From: a virus
Length of the DNA: 23,408 nucleotides
Virus record (IMG/VR): IMGVR_UViG_3300002142_000016
Coordinates: 1 to 23,408 of that record
Direction: 5' to 3' (one strand)
Shown: one piece after another, positions 1 to 10,700 of the stretch
Position numbering within the stretch: the first letter of the stretch is position 1
Layout of the letters: every line of letters starts with the position of its first letter
Notes under the pieces: generated by a model
What the model was told of the DNA's origin: nothing
Databases searched by the model: none
What the model saw: only the letters and a program-made list of their open reading frames with translations
Translations under genes and position numbers: made by a program

Positions 1-996
1 ATCATCAGTAACTTTAGTAATTTCGTTAGTACCGCCAAGTTCAACAACGGTACCTGCTTCTAGTAAATCATCTGCCGCAAAACGTTCTGCAACGTCGGCG
101 TATTGAGCACTAATATTTGTACCACTAATACCACCAGTAGCACCATTAATTGTCATGGCAGTAGTTGGTACTCCTGCTTTATTAACATTAAATGTTATAT
201 TTCCGTTACTAGTTTGATTATATAGTGTTACTGCTGTTCCTGCAACCCCAATTCGAGCATCTTGATTAGAACCAACTGATAAACCAGTATTATTCAAAAC
301 AGCAAATGTGCCGGTTGTAGTTTCTGCTACATTCTTTAACAAGAAGTCAGTTGGGTCATATCCTTCAAGTGTTTGAGCAACACTTGCAGTTCCTTGGAAT
401 AAAGGAATTTGTGCACCGACCAATGTACTTAATGTAATACCTGGACGGATTGTTGTGTATCCTGAAATAGAGCTTGCTGGAGTAAATGCGGCATCTTTAC
501 TAACAATGCCAACTACATCATCTTCAACATATAATTTAATTACAACGTGACTTACTGCTACGTTGTCTGTAATAGAATCAGCAATAGCACCTGTTGTGCC
601 TTGACCGGATGTAAATGCTGGACCAACTAATAACCAAGCACTACCTGTCCAAACTTTTAACTGAGCATTAACTGTATCGTACCATAAATCGCCTGTTACA
701 TTATTGCTTGGAGCACTTGCTTGAGCAGTAGTAGAGGAAATTGTTTTCCATTGTGCTCCGTTATAGGCTTTCATTAAACCATTGGCACTATCCCACCAAA
801 GTTGACCAGTTAGTGGTGCGCCTGGTGCTGTTGTATTGGAAGAATTTTCCAATAAGTGGATAACGTTTTCGTTTAAGAATTCACCGTAACCAGCGTAATT
901 TTTACCAACCAGAACCATTGAACTGGAAGTATTGATAGTGCCATCTGCAACTGTAGCAAAGATTTGACCATCTGTTAAGTTAATTGTATATGCCAT
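1..996 (-). CDS. Tail fibre protein, N-terminal 332 residues (runs off the left edge)
   Basis: This is the start of a phage tail fibre or receptor-binding protein. The ATG is at 996-994 and the frame stays open to base 1, so the C-terminus is missing. Residues 29-51 carry a block (VGKNYAGYGEFLNENVIHLL) that I know from the N-terminal part of marine T4-like fibres. Two repeats of the GxLWxD type follow, GQLWWDS (64-70) and GDLWYDT (102-108), each followed by a Lys-aromatic-Trp strand. A beta-rich shaft comes next. YADVAERF (299-306) and AGTVVELGG (314-322) mark the beginning of the C-terminal module common in such fibres, which often precedes a chaperone or autoproteolytic region. A good ribosome site (CGGAG) lies about 10 bases before the ATG, and a late promoter box lies 22 bases upstream, so this gene can be expressed separately from the genes before it. 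Fibre identity is strong; which fibre it is remains open. Confidence 0.85.
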   Translation of the reverse strand, partial: MAYTINLTDGQIFATVADGTINTSSSMVLVGKNYAGYGEFLNENVIHLLENSSNTTAPGAPLTGQLWWDSANGLMKAYNGAQWKTISSTTAQASAPSNNVTGDLWYDTVNAQLKVWTGSAWLLVGPAFTSGQGTTGAIADSITDNVAVSHVVIKLYVEDDVVGIVSKDAAFTPASSISGYTTIRPGITLSTLVGAQIPLFQGTASVAQTLEGYDPTDFLLKNVAETTTGTFAVLNNTGLSVGSNQDARIGVAGTAVTLYNQTSNGNITFNVNKAGVPTTAMTINGATGGISGTNISAQYADVAERFAADDLLEAGTVVELGGTNEITKVTDD

Positions 997-1018
997 TTGT
1001 AGCTTACTCCGTTAATTG

Positions 1019-1026
1019 TATTTATG
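1019..1026 (-). promoter_or_regulatory. Candidate T4-type late promoter for the tail fibre
   Basis: The minus strand reads CATAAATA, which matches the NATAAATA late box of marine T4-like phages and 7 of 8 bases of the T4 TATAAATA box. It overlaps the TAA stop of the preceding gene and lies 22 bases before the fibre ATG, with the ribosome site CGGAG in between. The same arrangement is found before the gp6-like gene. Function is inferred from motif and position; an 8-base motif in AT-rich DNA can occur by chance. Confidence 0.55.
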
Positions 1027-1642
1027 CCGCACTAAGGTTCGTTAAAGTTTGGATACGAATCGTATAATCGATCTGTATCTGTCTGTTCAAACTCTTTTGT
1101 ACTGGGTGAAAAATTACATGGGTAATCAAGCGCAAATCTGTAGCACTACCGTTCCATGTTTTAAGCCCTAGTTCGTCAAACACATATTCACCATTGAAAT
1201 TTGTGCTGTTATCAAACGCTTGTTGCCCGTTTGGCTCTCCGTAATCCAACAAACATGTCACTAAAATGTCTGTATAAACCTTACCTGATGTGTGTAATAC
1301 TGTCATTTTATTGTTAGCAGTATCTAAGTCAGCAGCAGAATTATCATCTACTACTTTGGCATAAGTTTCGTTGTATAGATTGGCATTTTGACCAACTGTA
1401 TTTGGGGGCAAATAGGTAATAATACCTGTGGGATCTACGCTAGATCCACCGTTACCAAACGCCATTGAATATATCCATCCACCACCTTGTGCTGATGTTC
1501 TATTGCTCAGTGTTTGAGCCATAGCGTACGATATGTTTTCGTAATGAATTGCGTTCTTTTTATCTACTAATACTTCACCAGTGACAGGATTATGTATCTT
1601 AACAAACCCTTCAATTTTGGCTAGACCTGGTTGAATTATCAT
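1022..1642 (-). CDS. Virion structural protein, 206 aa, baseplate or fibre-associated
   Basis: This is a conserved structural protein of marine T4-like phages without a T4 name I can assign. Residues 11-28 (EGFVKIHNPVTGEVLVDK) form a short beta unit, followed by NAIHYENISYAMAQTLSNR (30-48). A Gly-rich stretch with FGNGGSSVDPTGIITYLP and the block LDYGEP / YVFDELGLKTW come after; I recognise these as the family signature. The C-terminus is beta-rich with alternating hydrophobic residues (HVIFHPV, IQIDYTIRIQTL). There is no signal peptide, membrane helix or catalytic motif. The start overlaps the stop of the 45-codon gene as ATGA, so it is probably translated by coupling. It lies between the giant protein and the tail fibre, which suggests a fibre connector or peripheral baseplate part. 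A separate tail-tip or adaptor role is equally possible. Confidence 0.75.
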   Translation of the reverse strand: MIIQPGLAKIEGFVKIHNPVTGEVLVDKKNAIHYENISYAMAQTLSNRTSAQGGGWIYSMAFGNGGSSVDPTGIITYLPPNTVGQNANLYNETYAKVVDDNSAADLDTANNKMTVLHTSGKVYTDILVTCLLDYGEPNGQQAFDNSTNFNGEYVFDELGLKTWNGSATDLRLITHVIFHPVQKSLNRQIQIDYTIRIQTLTNLSAA

Positions 1643-1776
1643 GCTCGCTTCTCCACTATAACTTCCTTAGTTTTTGGGTCAAAAATACGAATATGTCCTT
1701 CAACAGAAATAGTCCCCGTTTCTTGGGGCTTTTTAGCCGGTGTTACAGGCTGTTGCGGTGTTGTATTTTGAATCAT
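1639..1776 (-). CDS. Small 45-aa protein, paralogue of the N-terminus of the next gene
   Basis: The frame runs from ATG at 1776 to TGA at 1639-1641, and the TGA overlaps the next gene's ATG as ATGA. It starts 16 bases after the stop of the giant gene, with AAGG about 10 bases before the ATG. Residues 1-20 are rich in Pro, Gln and Thr. Residues 26-43 (EGHIRIFDPKTKEVIVEK) align without gaps to residues 11-28 of the following 206-aa protein, with 9 of 18 identical and most of the rest conservative. The protein therefore looks like a one-unit version of that protein's N-terminal beta module, ending just where the larger protein continues. It could be a small structural protein, a remnant of tandem duplication, or a leader that couples translation. 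The tight fit between two genes and the paralogy argue that it is real; its function is unknown. Confidence 0.7.
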   Translation of the reverse strand: MIQNTTPQQPVTPAKKPQETGTISVEGHIRIFDPKTKEVIVEKRA

Positions 1777-1792
1777 ACTTTATTTACCTTGA

Positions 1793-4700
1793 TTATTCGC
1801 CCCGTAAAAACCTTGCGGCCTCGGTGTCTGTATCTTGTAAAGCAACTCCATTACTTGGAGTACCTACACCGAGTGCGTACCATGTTACACCACGACGTAC
1901 TAAAATAGTAACTTCGGAACCGTCTGCTGGTGCTGTATCAAACAATACAGTAACAGGATTTTCGTTAGTAATTGTATATCCGCCTAATTGTAGTGTTCCA
2001 CCTACATATACTTCAACTGCTTCAATATCAACAGTACTATCAGCGGCTGATACATCTATTAGTGTAGCAACAAACGATGTTGTAACTCCGTCGCCAAGAT
2101 TTACTCCGGATACCAATGGGTTAGTTGTGTTAGAAACAATATAGTTTTGATAGTTTGAGAATAATAAATTACCACGACTAATATTATAAACGTCTGTACC
2201 TACCGCGTGGTCAGCAGCACCAGTTCCGGCTGTTCCGCGACGTAATCCACTAATAGTATTAGTGTTAAGATTACGATTACGATACATAATTCTTTCACCA
2301 TTAATAGTTAATAGTCCCCATACATTACTAGATAAGTTTGGTTGGTTGAGTGCAGCAGCGTTATATACATAAATTGTATCATCGGTAGCACTTAATGCTT
2401 GAGTCAAATATGTTGTAGTTGCAGAAGTAATACGATAAGTTGCTTGGACACCACGCATGTCTTGGAATATACGGAATGCCATTGCTTCTGGAGCAATGCT
2501 AGCAGTAAACTGTGTAATCATTACTACATCAGTTGGGGATAATGTATATCCACCTGCTAGTATAATTTCGTTGTTTAAAACTGTAAAGTCAACATTATTA
2601 AATATTAAACCACCATTTAATGTAACAAATAAACGATCTGGATCTGTGTTTAAGTGATCAATGAATAAATTATTCAGTGAAACCGCTTGAGTAGCACTAT
2701 AATCAAATGATCCGGGATCACCTGTAACATTTCCGGCATCAAAGTTTAAACTATCAAATGGTTCTGTATTTGTTCGTGTACCACCTGTTGGGCCAACATA
2801 TACTTGTGTTAATACATCTTGCTGGCGAGTGTCATTCCAACTTGTTACAGAAATAATTTCTCCGTCTGCCGGTACAAAGCCACCGTACTGATTAAAGAAT
2901 ATTTGATTACCTGTAACTACTGCTTGTGCGTTTGTAGTTACACAGATTAAAATTTTCTCGCCATTTGACGGAGTGATAGCAAATATTACAGCACGTGGAG
3001 TTTCTGCGTCGTATGGTTCAACAATGTAATCTATATTAAGAGTTTGTGGAATATCATTTATATAAACACGAACTTCATTGTCAGCAATTATTTCTTGACT
3101 AAATCCTAAGCGTTGTGGCAATAAGTATTCACTTGTACCATCAGCAAGGTATTGAGCACCGGCAGCAGTTCTGGCACGACGTCCTTCAATAGTAACATAT
3201 ACATTGTCCGGATTAGTATAAATCATACTATTAGTCAGTGTATACAGATATTGATCGGTTACGCCTGTAATATACTGAGTAACTGGTACTGACCAACTAT
3301 AATCTACTAATGTGTCATCAATAGTTGTTGGGCCAATGGCTGCAATCATTAAGTAGTCAACAGCAGTATAGGTGTTAGAGAATGTTAATAATGTGTTTAC
3401 ACCGTCTTGAGCATAAGTGTAATTTGTAATTAAATTACCATTAACAAATATAACAAATTCAGTTATTAAGGAATACTCTACTGGAACTACTAAAGAGTTT
3501 CCAACTTCTTCGCCGTTATAAGGACGTTTAAGTAATTGATTACCGCCGCCAATTTGAAATAATGAAATTACTATAACATCACCAATGTCGGCACCGTTAA
3601 TTATTGTAACGGTACTATTTGCCCAATCAGCAGTATAGTCTGTGCCAATATGTAATAACAAACCTGTAGTTTGATTCTCTACAAGCAATGTAGCAGGAAC
3701 TGGTTCTACTCCAGCAAAACTAAATGTCTCTGGTATTGAACTGGCTGTATATTTTGTAAGTTCTATGCGGAAACCGTGTCCGTCACGTGCCCAATCAGCA
3801 CCAGGTGTTGTGTAAACACGTAGGTCTAATGTATCAAACTCGCTACCAGGAACTAATTCTTCTGGGGCATAACTTGAATATGTGTCAATGTATGCTCCGC
3901 CTTCGGGATTAATACTTGTAGCCAATGTTCCTAAGTAAGGATCGTTGTATGGACTTTCGTAAATAGCATCTAATATTGTTTGATCGTAAGTTGGTCGTCC
4001 TTCTGGACCGTATGTTAGGTTGTCAAATGGTGTTGTATCAAATGGTGATAAGTCAAATCCAGGATATTGATCATATCCCACACCAAACATTTGTACACCC
4101 GGATATTCAACTCCGTCAATTAGCAATGGTAAACTTAATCCTGGCTCATTGGCTGTAGGAGTATAGAAGCCCATTGTACGATCAACACCACTTAGTAATC
4201 CTGGATTAACTATGGTCCACTGATCTGGGTCAAAGGTATCACTTTGAATGCCAGTGCTGTCGTCAGCGTTGGCTTCCCACACACGATTTAAATGACGGAC
4301 CTGTGTGCCATTATCATAATTTACGCCAGCTTCCCATTCAACAATGTCAGATGAGTATTCATATCTGTCATACTTCATTCTAGTAGTGAGTTGGCGAACC
4401 AAATCATTACCCATTGTTACTGCGGCTGCTGCACCTGTTCCATTACCGCCAGTGAATGTTATAATGGCTGTAGTTGTATAACCACTACCATAATTATCAA
4501 TTGTAATACTGGTTACAAGACCGGCACCATTTATTATAGCAGTCATCTCTGCTTGTTCAACACAATCGCCAGTTACTGTAATCACTGGTGCTGTGGTATA
4601 TCCAACTCCGCCATTTGTAATTACAACACCTTGAATAGACAATGTATAATTGTTATACCATTCATCCCATGGTGTTTGTGCCCATAGTGTTGAATTAGAC

Positions 4701-7700
4701 TCTGTGTCGGCATTAAAGTTAGTATTGCTAACAGCAGTTGATTGTGTATAAGGCAACAATACCGGACTAATGAATTGAGGTACTGTTAATGTAGTATCCC
4801 AGTATGCTGGTAAATCAAAGTCGGTCATTAAACCTGGATACGCATCGTTTCCGTTATATGACAAATTAAACTCACGAATTTGTGTATGGTAAGGTTTAAC
4901 TTCTTGTATGTAGTTCAACACAAAATCTTGATTGTCTTGATTGTAGAATTGGTATGGTAACAAATTACGGATTTTATGATCAACATCAATTAAACTAGTT
5001 TTTATCAACCAGTCTGGTGCAGCAAATTCACTCATCACATATTCAAATACTAATATCAACGCACGATTGCGTTCAATTAATAATTCATCAACAAACAACT
5101 GCTCGTTGATTGCTTGAATAATTTTACGAGTTTCGATTACAGGTTCTTGATCAAAGTATTGAGCATCAAAAACTTCTACGTCAAATCCAAAATTGCCAGC
5201 GGTATAATTCCATAATGACTCACTGAATTCAATTGTGCCATCTTCTAATCCTACACGATCCCATCCAAGATCAGTACGTTGATAGATTTCAAACTTGCCT
5301 GTGCCTAGTATGTTAGTTACTTTAACACTTGCGCCAATTGGTGCTATGTTTAATGTTACACTGGCTAACCCAGAATAGTTTGATACTGTGGCCACTGGGT
5401 TTACTGTTTTATTATATCCTGGCAAATACCAATCAATATAACTCCAATAACGACGTGTGTCATAATTTTGAACACGGATTAATGCCAGGTCTTTAGAACC
5501 AATTAATGATCCTGCTATAACTTCATATATTGTCCAGAATCCAGAGTTAGTTGAATCAGATGCCACTAGATATTTGTATCCGTATGGTACAATAAGTAGA
5601 TTTTGATAACTTAATTCTGTAAGAGTTTCAACACGTTTGTTCCATGCACCGGAACTGACTGACGGCTCTGGCTCTCTGCTGTTGAGTAATGTAAAACTCT
5701 TTGTTTCACTGATAGGATACTGTGCTAATACTGTGTTGGCACGGCCTAAATAATTTTGTAATGCTGAGAAACGGTCAACAAACATACTTTGACGTGGACG
5801 GAATTCAACACCGTAACGCATTGCTGGGCTTAATCCAGCGTCGGGTACATTGGCACCGGTAATGTTAATACCAGAGAAACTGTCTTGTAGTTTTAAGTAT
5901 AGGTTGTCACTTAGGAAACTATCTTCACGGCCGTCTGCTATTAATTCATATTCTTGGTGAACGTTGTCATTGTTAACTAACCGATCATATTCAATATGTA
6001 AAATTGTGTCTTGGGCACTTACTAAATCAAGTACATTGTAAATTGCCACTGTGCTAGCATCCAATGGAGCAAGATACGCAATACCACTGGAACGTGGATA
6101 TTCAATATAGTTGGCAATGGCAGTTGTGCTAAGTTTTTTACCGGCAACGGTATTAACTGTGGAAATATTTCTTACCCAGAAATAATAACGAGTGGCAAAT
6201 ACATTTTCAGAATTTAATTCAGCACGAGTAGTATAGCTTAAGAAACTCAACGGAGTTCCTGGTCCTGTATAGTTAGCAGGTGTTACACCACTTTCGACCC
6301 ATTGATAAATGTCAATGCGGCTACCCGGGAATGTTTGTCCCCAACGACGACTTGCGTAAACAATATCATCTTGATTTGGATCAATGAAACGAACCGAGTT
6401 GGTATCCCACCAAATTTGTCCAACTCTTGCTCCACTCCACGGATTACCAACATTGTGAACTGGCCCATTGTTATAGTTCGCTGGATCTACTGCTCCAATG
6501 TAATCAATGTTTTCGCGGGCAACACCAAGGATCTTACCTTGTAATGGATTAAAGAAATCTAAGTAACTAGTAATTTGTGATTCTAATTTGTCATACATGT
6601 AAACAGAATTTAACAACGCAACATCTACCACTGGAGTTTGTTGATGTTTTACTGCCCATGCATTTATTCTTGTTGGATTATCAAATACAACAACTTGACC
6701 AAAATTAGCAAATTGGCTATCTTCTAAATCGTTGCCCGGTGCTCCAACTAATAGTTTACCTGTGATATAACTAAGTCCTGTTCCGTAGTTGTCAAGTTCA
6801 TTGGTTGTATCATTATATAATTGTTGACCAAATACAAATTGTCCCGGATCTGTTACTGTATCGCTGGCACTTGGCAAATAGTCAAATGTATATGCTACAC
6901 CACTTTGTACAATTGTAGTTGAGAATATAGTACTACGGTCATCAAAATAAGTTGTATCATTATCAAATGTCACTGGCTTATACATATTGCCACGCGGTGC
7001 GCCAATGACTAAAGTTAATCCTGTTGAATCAATGGTTAGACTAGACCCAAAGCGAGCAAACTGGCTTGGGTTTGGACTTGTAATAGTTTGTGTATAAGAA
7101 TAATTTACAAAGCCAATGTCAGCAAATGCTGTGCCAGTTAAACCAGGTAACACATTTAATTTTGTTCCTGGCAAGGCAGCAGCAGAGTTTATAACACTTA
7201 TGGTTAATATGCCGGATACTACACGAATTATAGTTTCGTCTGCCGGTGCGCTAACAAATGTAACAATGCCAGTGGTATTATTATAAGTGTAAGTGACATT
7301 TAATGTCTGTAATGTTGTGTTGACGTATATAACCGGTGTGTAACTATCATACTGTGAATATGTCACACCAATATCATATGTTTTAGTAAGGCCGTCGGCA
7401 GTAAAATATAAATCATCACTTACTACTGCTGTAACATTTGGTATACCAATGCCATTATTAGAAGCGTTAATTGCTGTGGCTAATCCAGCTACTGTATTGT
7501 CTGGTCCAGCAGGAACAGTAACTTCGTAGTTGTTAACACGAATTGTATCACCACCTGTTAATGTTGGGTTTGCCACCGGTGATGAAATTATTCCATACAC
7601 ACGAGCTTGATTTACATTGCGTTGAACTGCACCAGAATCGTTATTAGTGTTCTGCGGAGCACCTGTATAAACGCTACAATTTTGTGGACATAAATCTACA

Positions 7701-10700
7701 TCCCATCCAAATTGTGCTTCATAAATTGGTGCATTATTTGCTGTTTGATTTAACGAATCCCAATCAGATGTAGTTATAATTTGTTGTATTTGATTGAATA
7801 TATTACTTTCAATTTCAATTACATCACCAACTACTAATGTAACAGCACTGGTCAATATAACATCGTTAGCAACTATGTTAAATCCACCACCAATAAATTG
7901 ATCTGCATTGGTTAAAAATACATTATTAATTAATACAGCAACAGGTGGTTTCCATCCTGTTGGCAATGCAAAAGTTGTTGTGGCAGTTTCGTCTATTCCA
8001 ACTTGATATCTCAATACGCTACGATCGTAAACATATGTGCTACCAGATTCTAACGCACTAACTGTTGTAGTCGGTGCGCCAATAACTACTTGACGGCCAT
8101 CGGTTGCTGATGCTACGCTATGTCCAAAATTCTCACTACCGGCTGGTCCATCAATCTTATCAATATATTTAAAATATGTTTTGGCTGCTGCCATTATAAT
8201 TGCATCTGGATCTGGATTTGAACCAGCTTCAAATGTAACAGTTGTTCCGGCAAATGTATAATCAATCCACGGACGCTGTACTATTCCATCTACTGTAAGT
8301 GTAAACGAATCAATGTCTGTTGCTGTATACAAATATTCTGCTAGATCAAAATTAGTATCGTTGTCTACTCCGGAACCAACAGGAGTAAATGTAACTATGC
8401 CACCAACAGTCACGCTATCAACTGAAATAACTAAATCATTTGTTGGTGATGATCCGCCGCCAATAGTGGCAGCATTAATTGTAAGTGTATCGCTAACCGA
8501 ATATCCAAGTCCAGGAGCGGTTAATGAAACAGTATATAATCCGCGAGTGCGGTCAACTGTAAATGTTGCTTGTGACCCAGATCCAGATGTTGAATCTTGC
8601 GTTACACCATAATAAACTTGATGATCAAGTTGAGCAGATTCACGACGTGCAATTACAATAGTTAATCCAGAGTCCGGTGCATCAGTGAACAATACCGCAG
8701 TATTACTTAACACATAGTCAATACCTTCAGTTTGTGCTGTATTATTAATAACAACTACTAATTGATCCGGTTGCGTATAATCAATTATAATATTGTCTGC
8801 ATATTGGTATTGTTGATTTACACCATCTGCTATGTATGTTATTGATTGGTAAGTAGTATCAACACGACCATACGCATAAACTGCGTTTTCGTCAGGTGCG
8901 CCAATATATATAATTCTTTCGTCTTTGCTTATTGCAACAGAAGTACCAAAACTTCCTGCACTAGAACCGTAGTCAGGTGCCACTAACAATTGAGGTTGTG
9001 TGAAACTATTAGCAAGGCCGTCTCTGTTAATTACTGAAGCATAACCAACTCCGCTATAGCTAAGACTTGCTCCGGCTACTGCCCAGGTTTGATTTCCAAA
9101 CGCAATGTCATTACCAAATCCCAATGTGTCAAGGGCAGTTAAAAATAATGAATTATCTTCTAAATATAATAAATTATCTCCACGCAAGTAAGGATATACA
9201 ACACCTGTATATGTAGAGGTTGCGTCATTATAGTATGTTGGAGCACCAACTAATGCCGCAATATTATTGTACGCTTGAGCAACACTTGTACCATATCCGG
9301 TATTTTCAATAGGTAAATGTTGTGTTAAAGAATAGTTGTCAGTAAAGACATCTTGTTTTTCTAATACTTCCCATAACCCAGAGCCGTTATTATCAACCCA
9401 GGCCAATGCGCCAGGCACTAAATCATTAGCATACGACAATGATCCAATATCACTTGCTTGTGATACACGCATTGTGTCAAGATAAAATGCTAACCCCGAT
9501 CCAGTAGCAACTGTTTGTTTTCCAGTAAATGTGTAAGCCACTGTCAACGTTGTTGGTGTAGGCGTTGTTAATACTCGGTATATACCATCAAACCCTGCAT
9601 TGAAGAAACGAACAATTAATATATCTCCGCGAGTTCGATTGTGTATTGCCGAGAATGTAACTAAACTTGTTCCGTCAAGATTATCACTTACACGAGTAAT
9701 TTTTCCCGGAGTTTGAGTTGCACGATATACATTCCAATCGTAACTATTTGTTTTAGCTACCCAAATTCTTGTACCATCACCTACGTTGTCAAGATCAGCC
9801 GCAATAGCACTTGGGTCATTTAATGAGAATACTGTAATATCAACATCATTAATATTTACATAGCCTGCACTTGGCAAGGCCGTATCTGTAATAGTAGATG
9901 TTGTGGTAGGTAAAATGTTAGGCGAAGTTAACTTATAACTTTCACGCCATACATCATTTAACAATATGGTTTGGTTTGCTACACTTGTTTCGCCAACATC
10001 AATTACTTGAATTGTTGCTGGATCGCTTTGCAGTAATGCTTCGTTTAATTGTAGTTCAAAATAACTACGGTTGGCATTGGCACCATATGTTCCGCGAAGT
10101 ATTGCCCAGTTTTCGTATATTTGATAATCGGCAATTTCTTTACCAAGGTTTGCACCTGTGAATATTTCTGCACTTAATATAGTACCTTTGGTACCAATAA
10201 ATTGTTTGTATAAATTAACTTGACTTGTGTCATCAAGATTTAATGCAACCATGTAATCACGTGGCTGGAATCCAATCAACCCATAACTTAATAAATCGTT
10301 GTCACGTTCTAAGTTGGCTGTTTGTGTATTGTAACTGTTAGCCAACTGATCTGCTTTGTTAGCAATGTTAGGCAACAATCCTTTTTGTATTTTTGTATAA
10401 TCACTCTTAATCCAATCGGAGTAAGCAAACTCTCGTTTAGGTTGAATAATGTATTGTGCTGACCAGTAGTTATTTTTGTAATTAACAATTTCACCTTTGG
10501 CATACTTGCGATTTGGAATCCAACTCTGTACATTGTCTTGGTTAAGCACAAACCCTTGTGCGTTTAATGTTCCATCCCACTCAGTAGTAGTCATTGCCAC
10601 TACGTTAATACGGTTTTGTCTTGCGGCAGTTGTTGGATTATAAATTAAATCGTTAAAAATACTAACGTTGTCAAGTATTACAAGATTTTCATAACTTGTA

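Noticed and set aside
1777-1792. GGTAAATA before the 45-codon gene as a further late promoter
   Set aside because: It lacks the ATAAATA core kept by the other two boxes, and the position is already explained by coupling to the giant gene.
1740-2144. Plus-strand frames opposite the end of the giant gene and the 45-codon gene
   Set aside because: They are shadows of minus-strand coding sequence and have no ribosome site or recognisable domain.
8313-8612. A 99-codon plus-strand frame
   Set aside because: It lies fully opposite the propeller region of the giant gene, where the minus-strand protein pattern is clear.
10309-10551. An 80-codon minus-strand frame inside the giant gene
   Set aside because: It is an out-of-frame shadow over the first carbohydrate-binding-like module, with no ribosome site or family resemblance.
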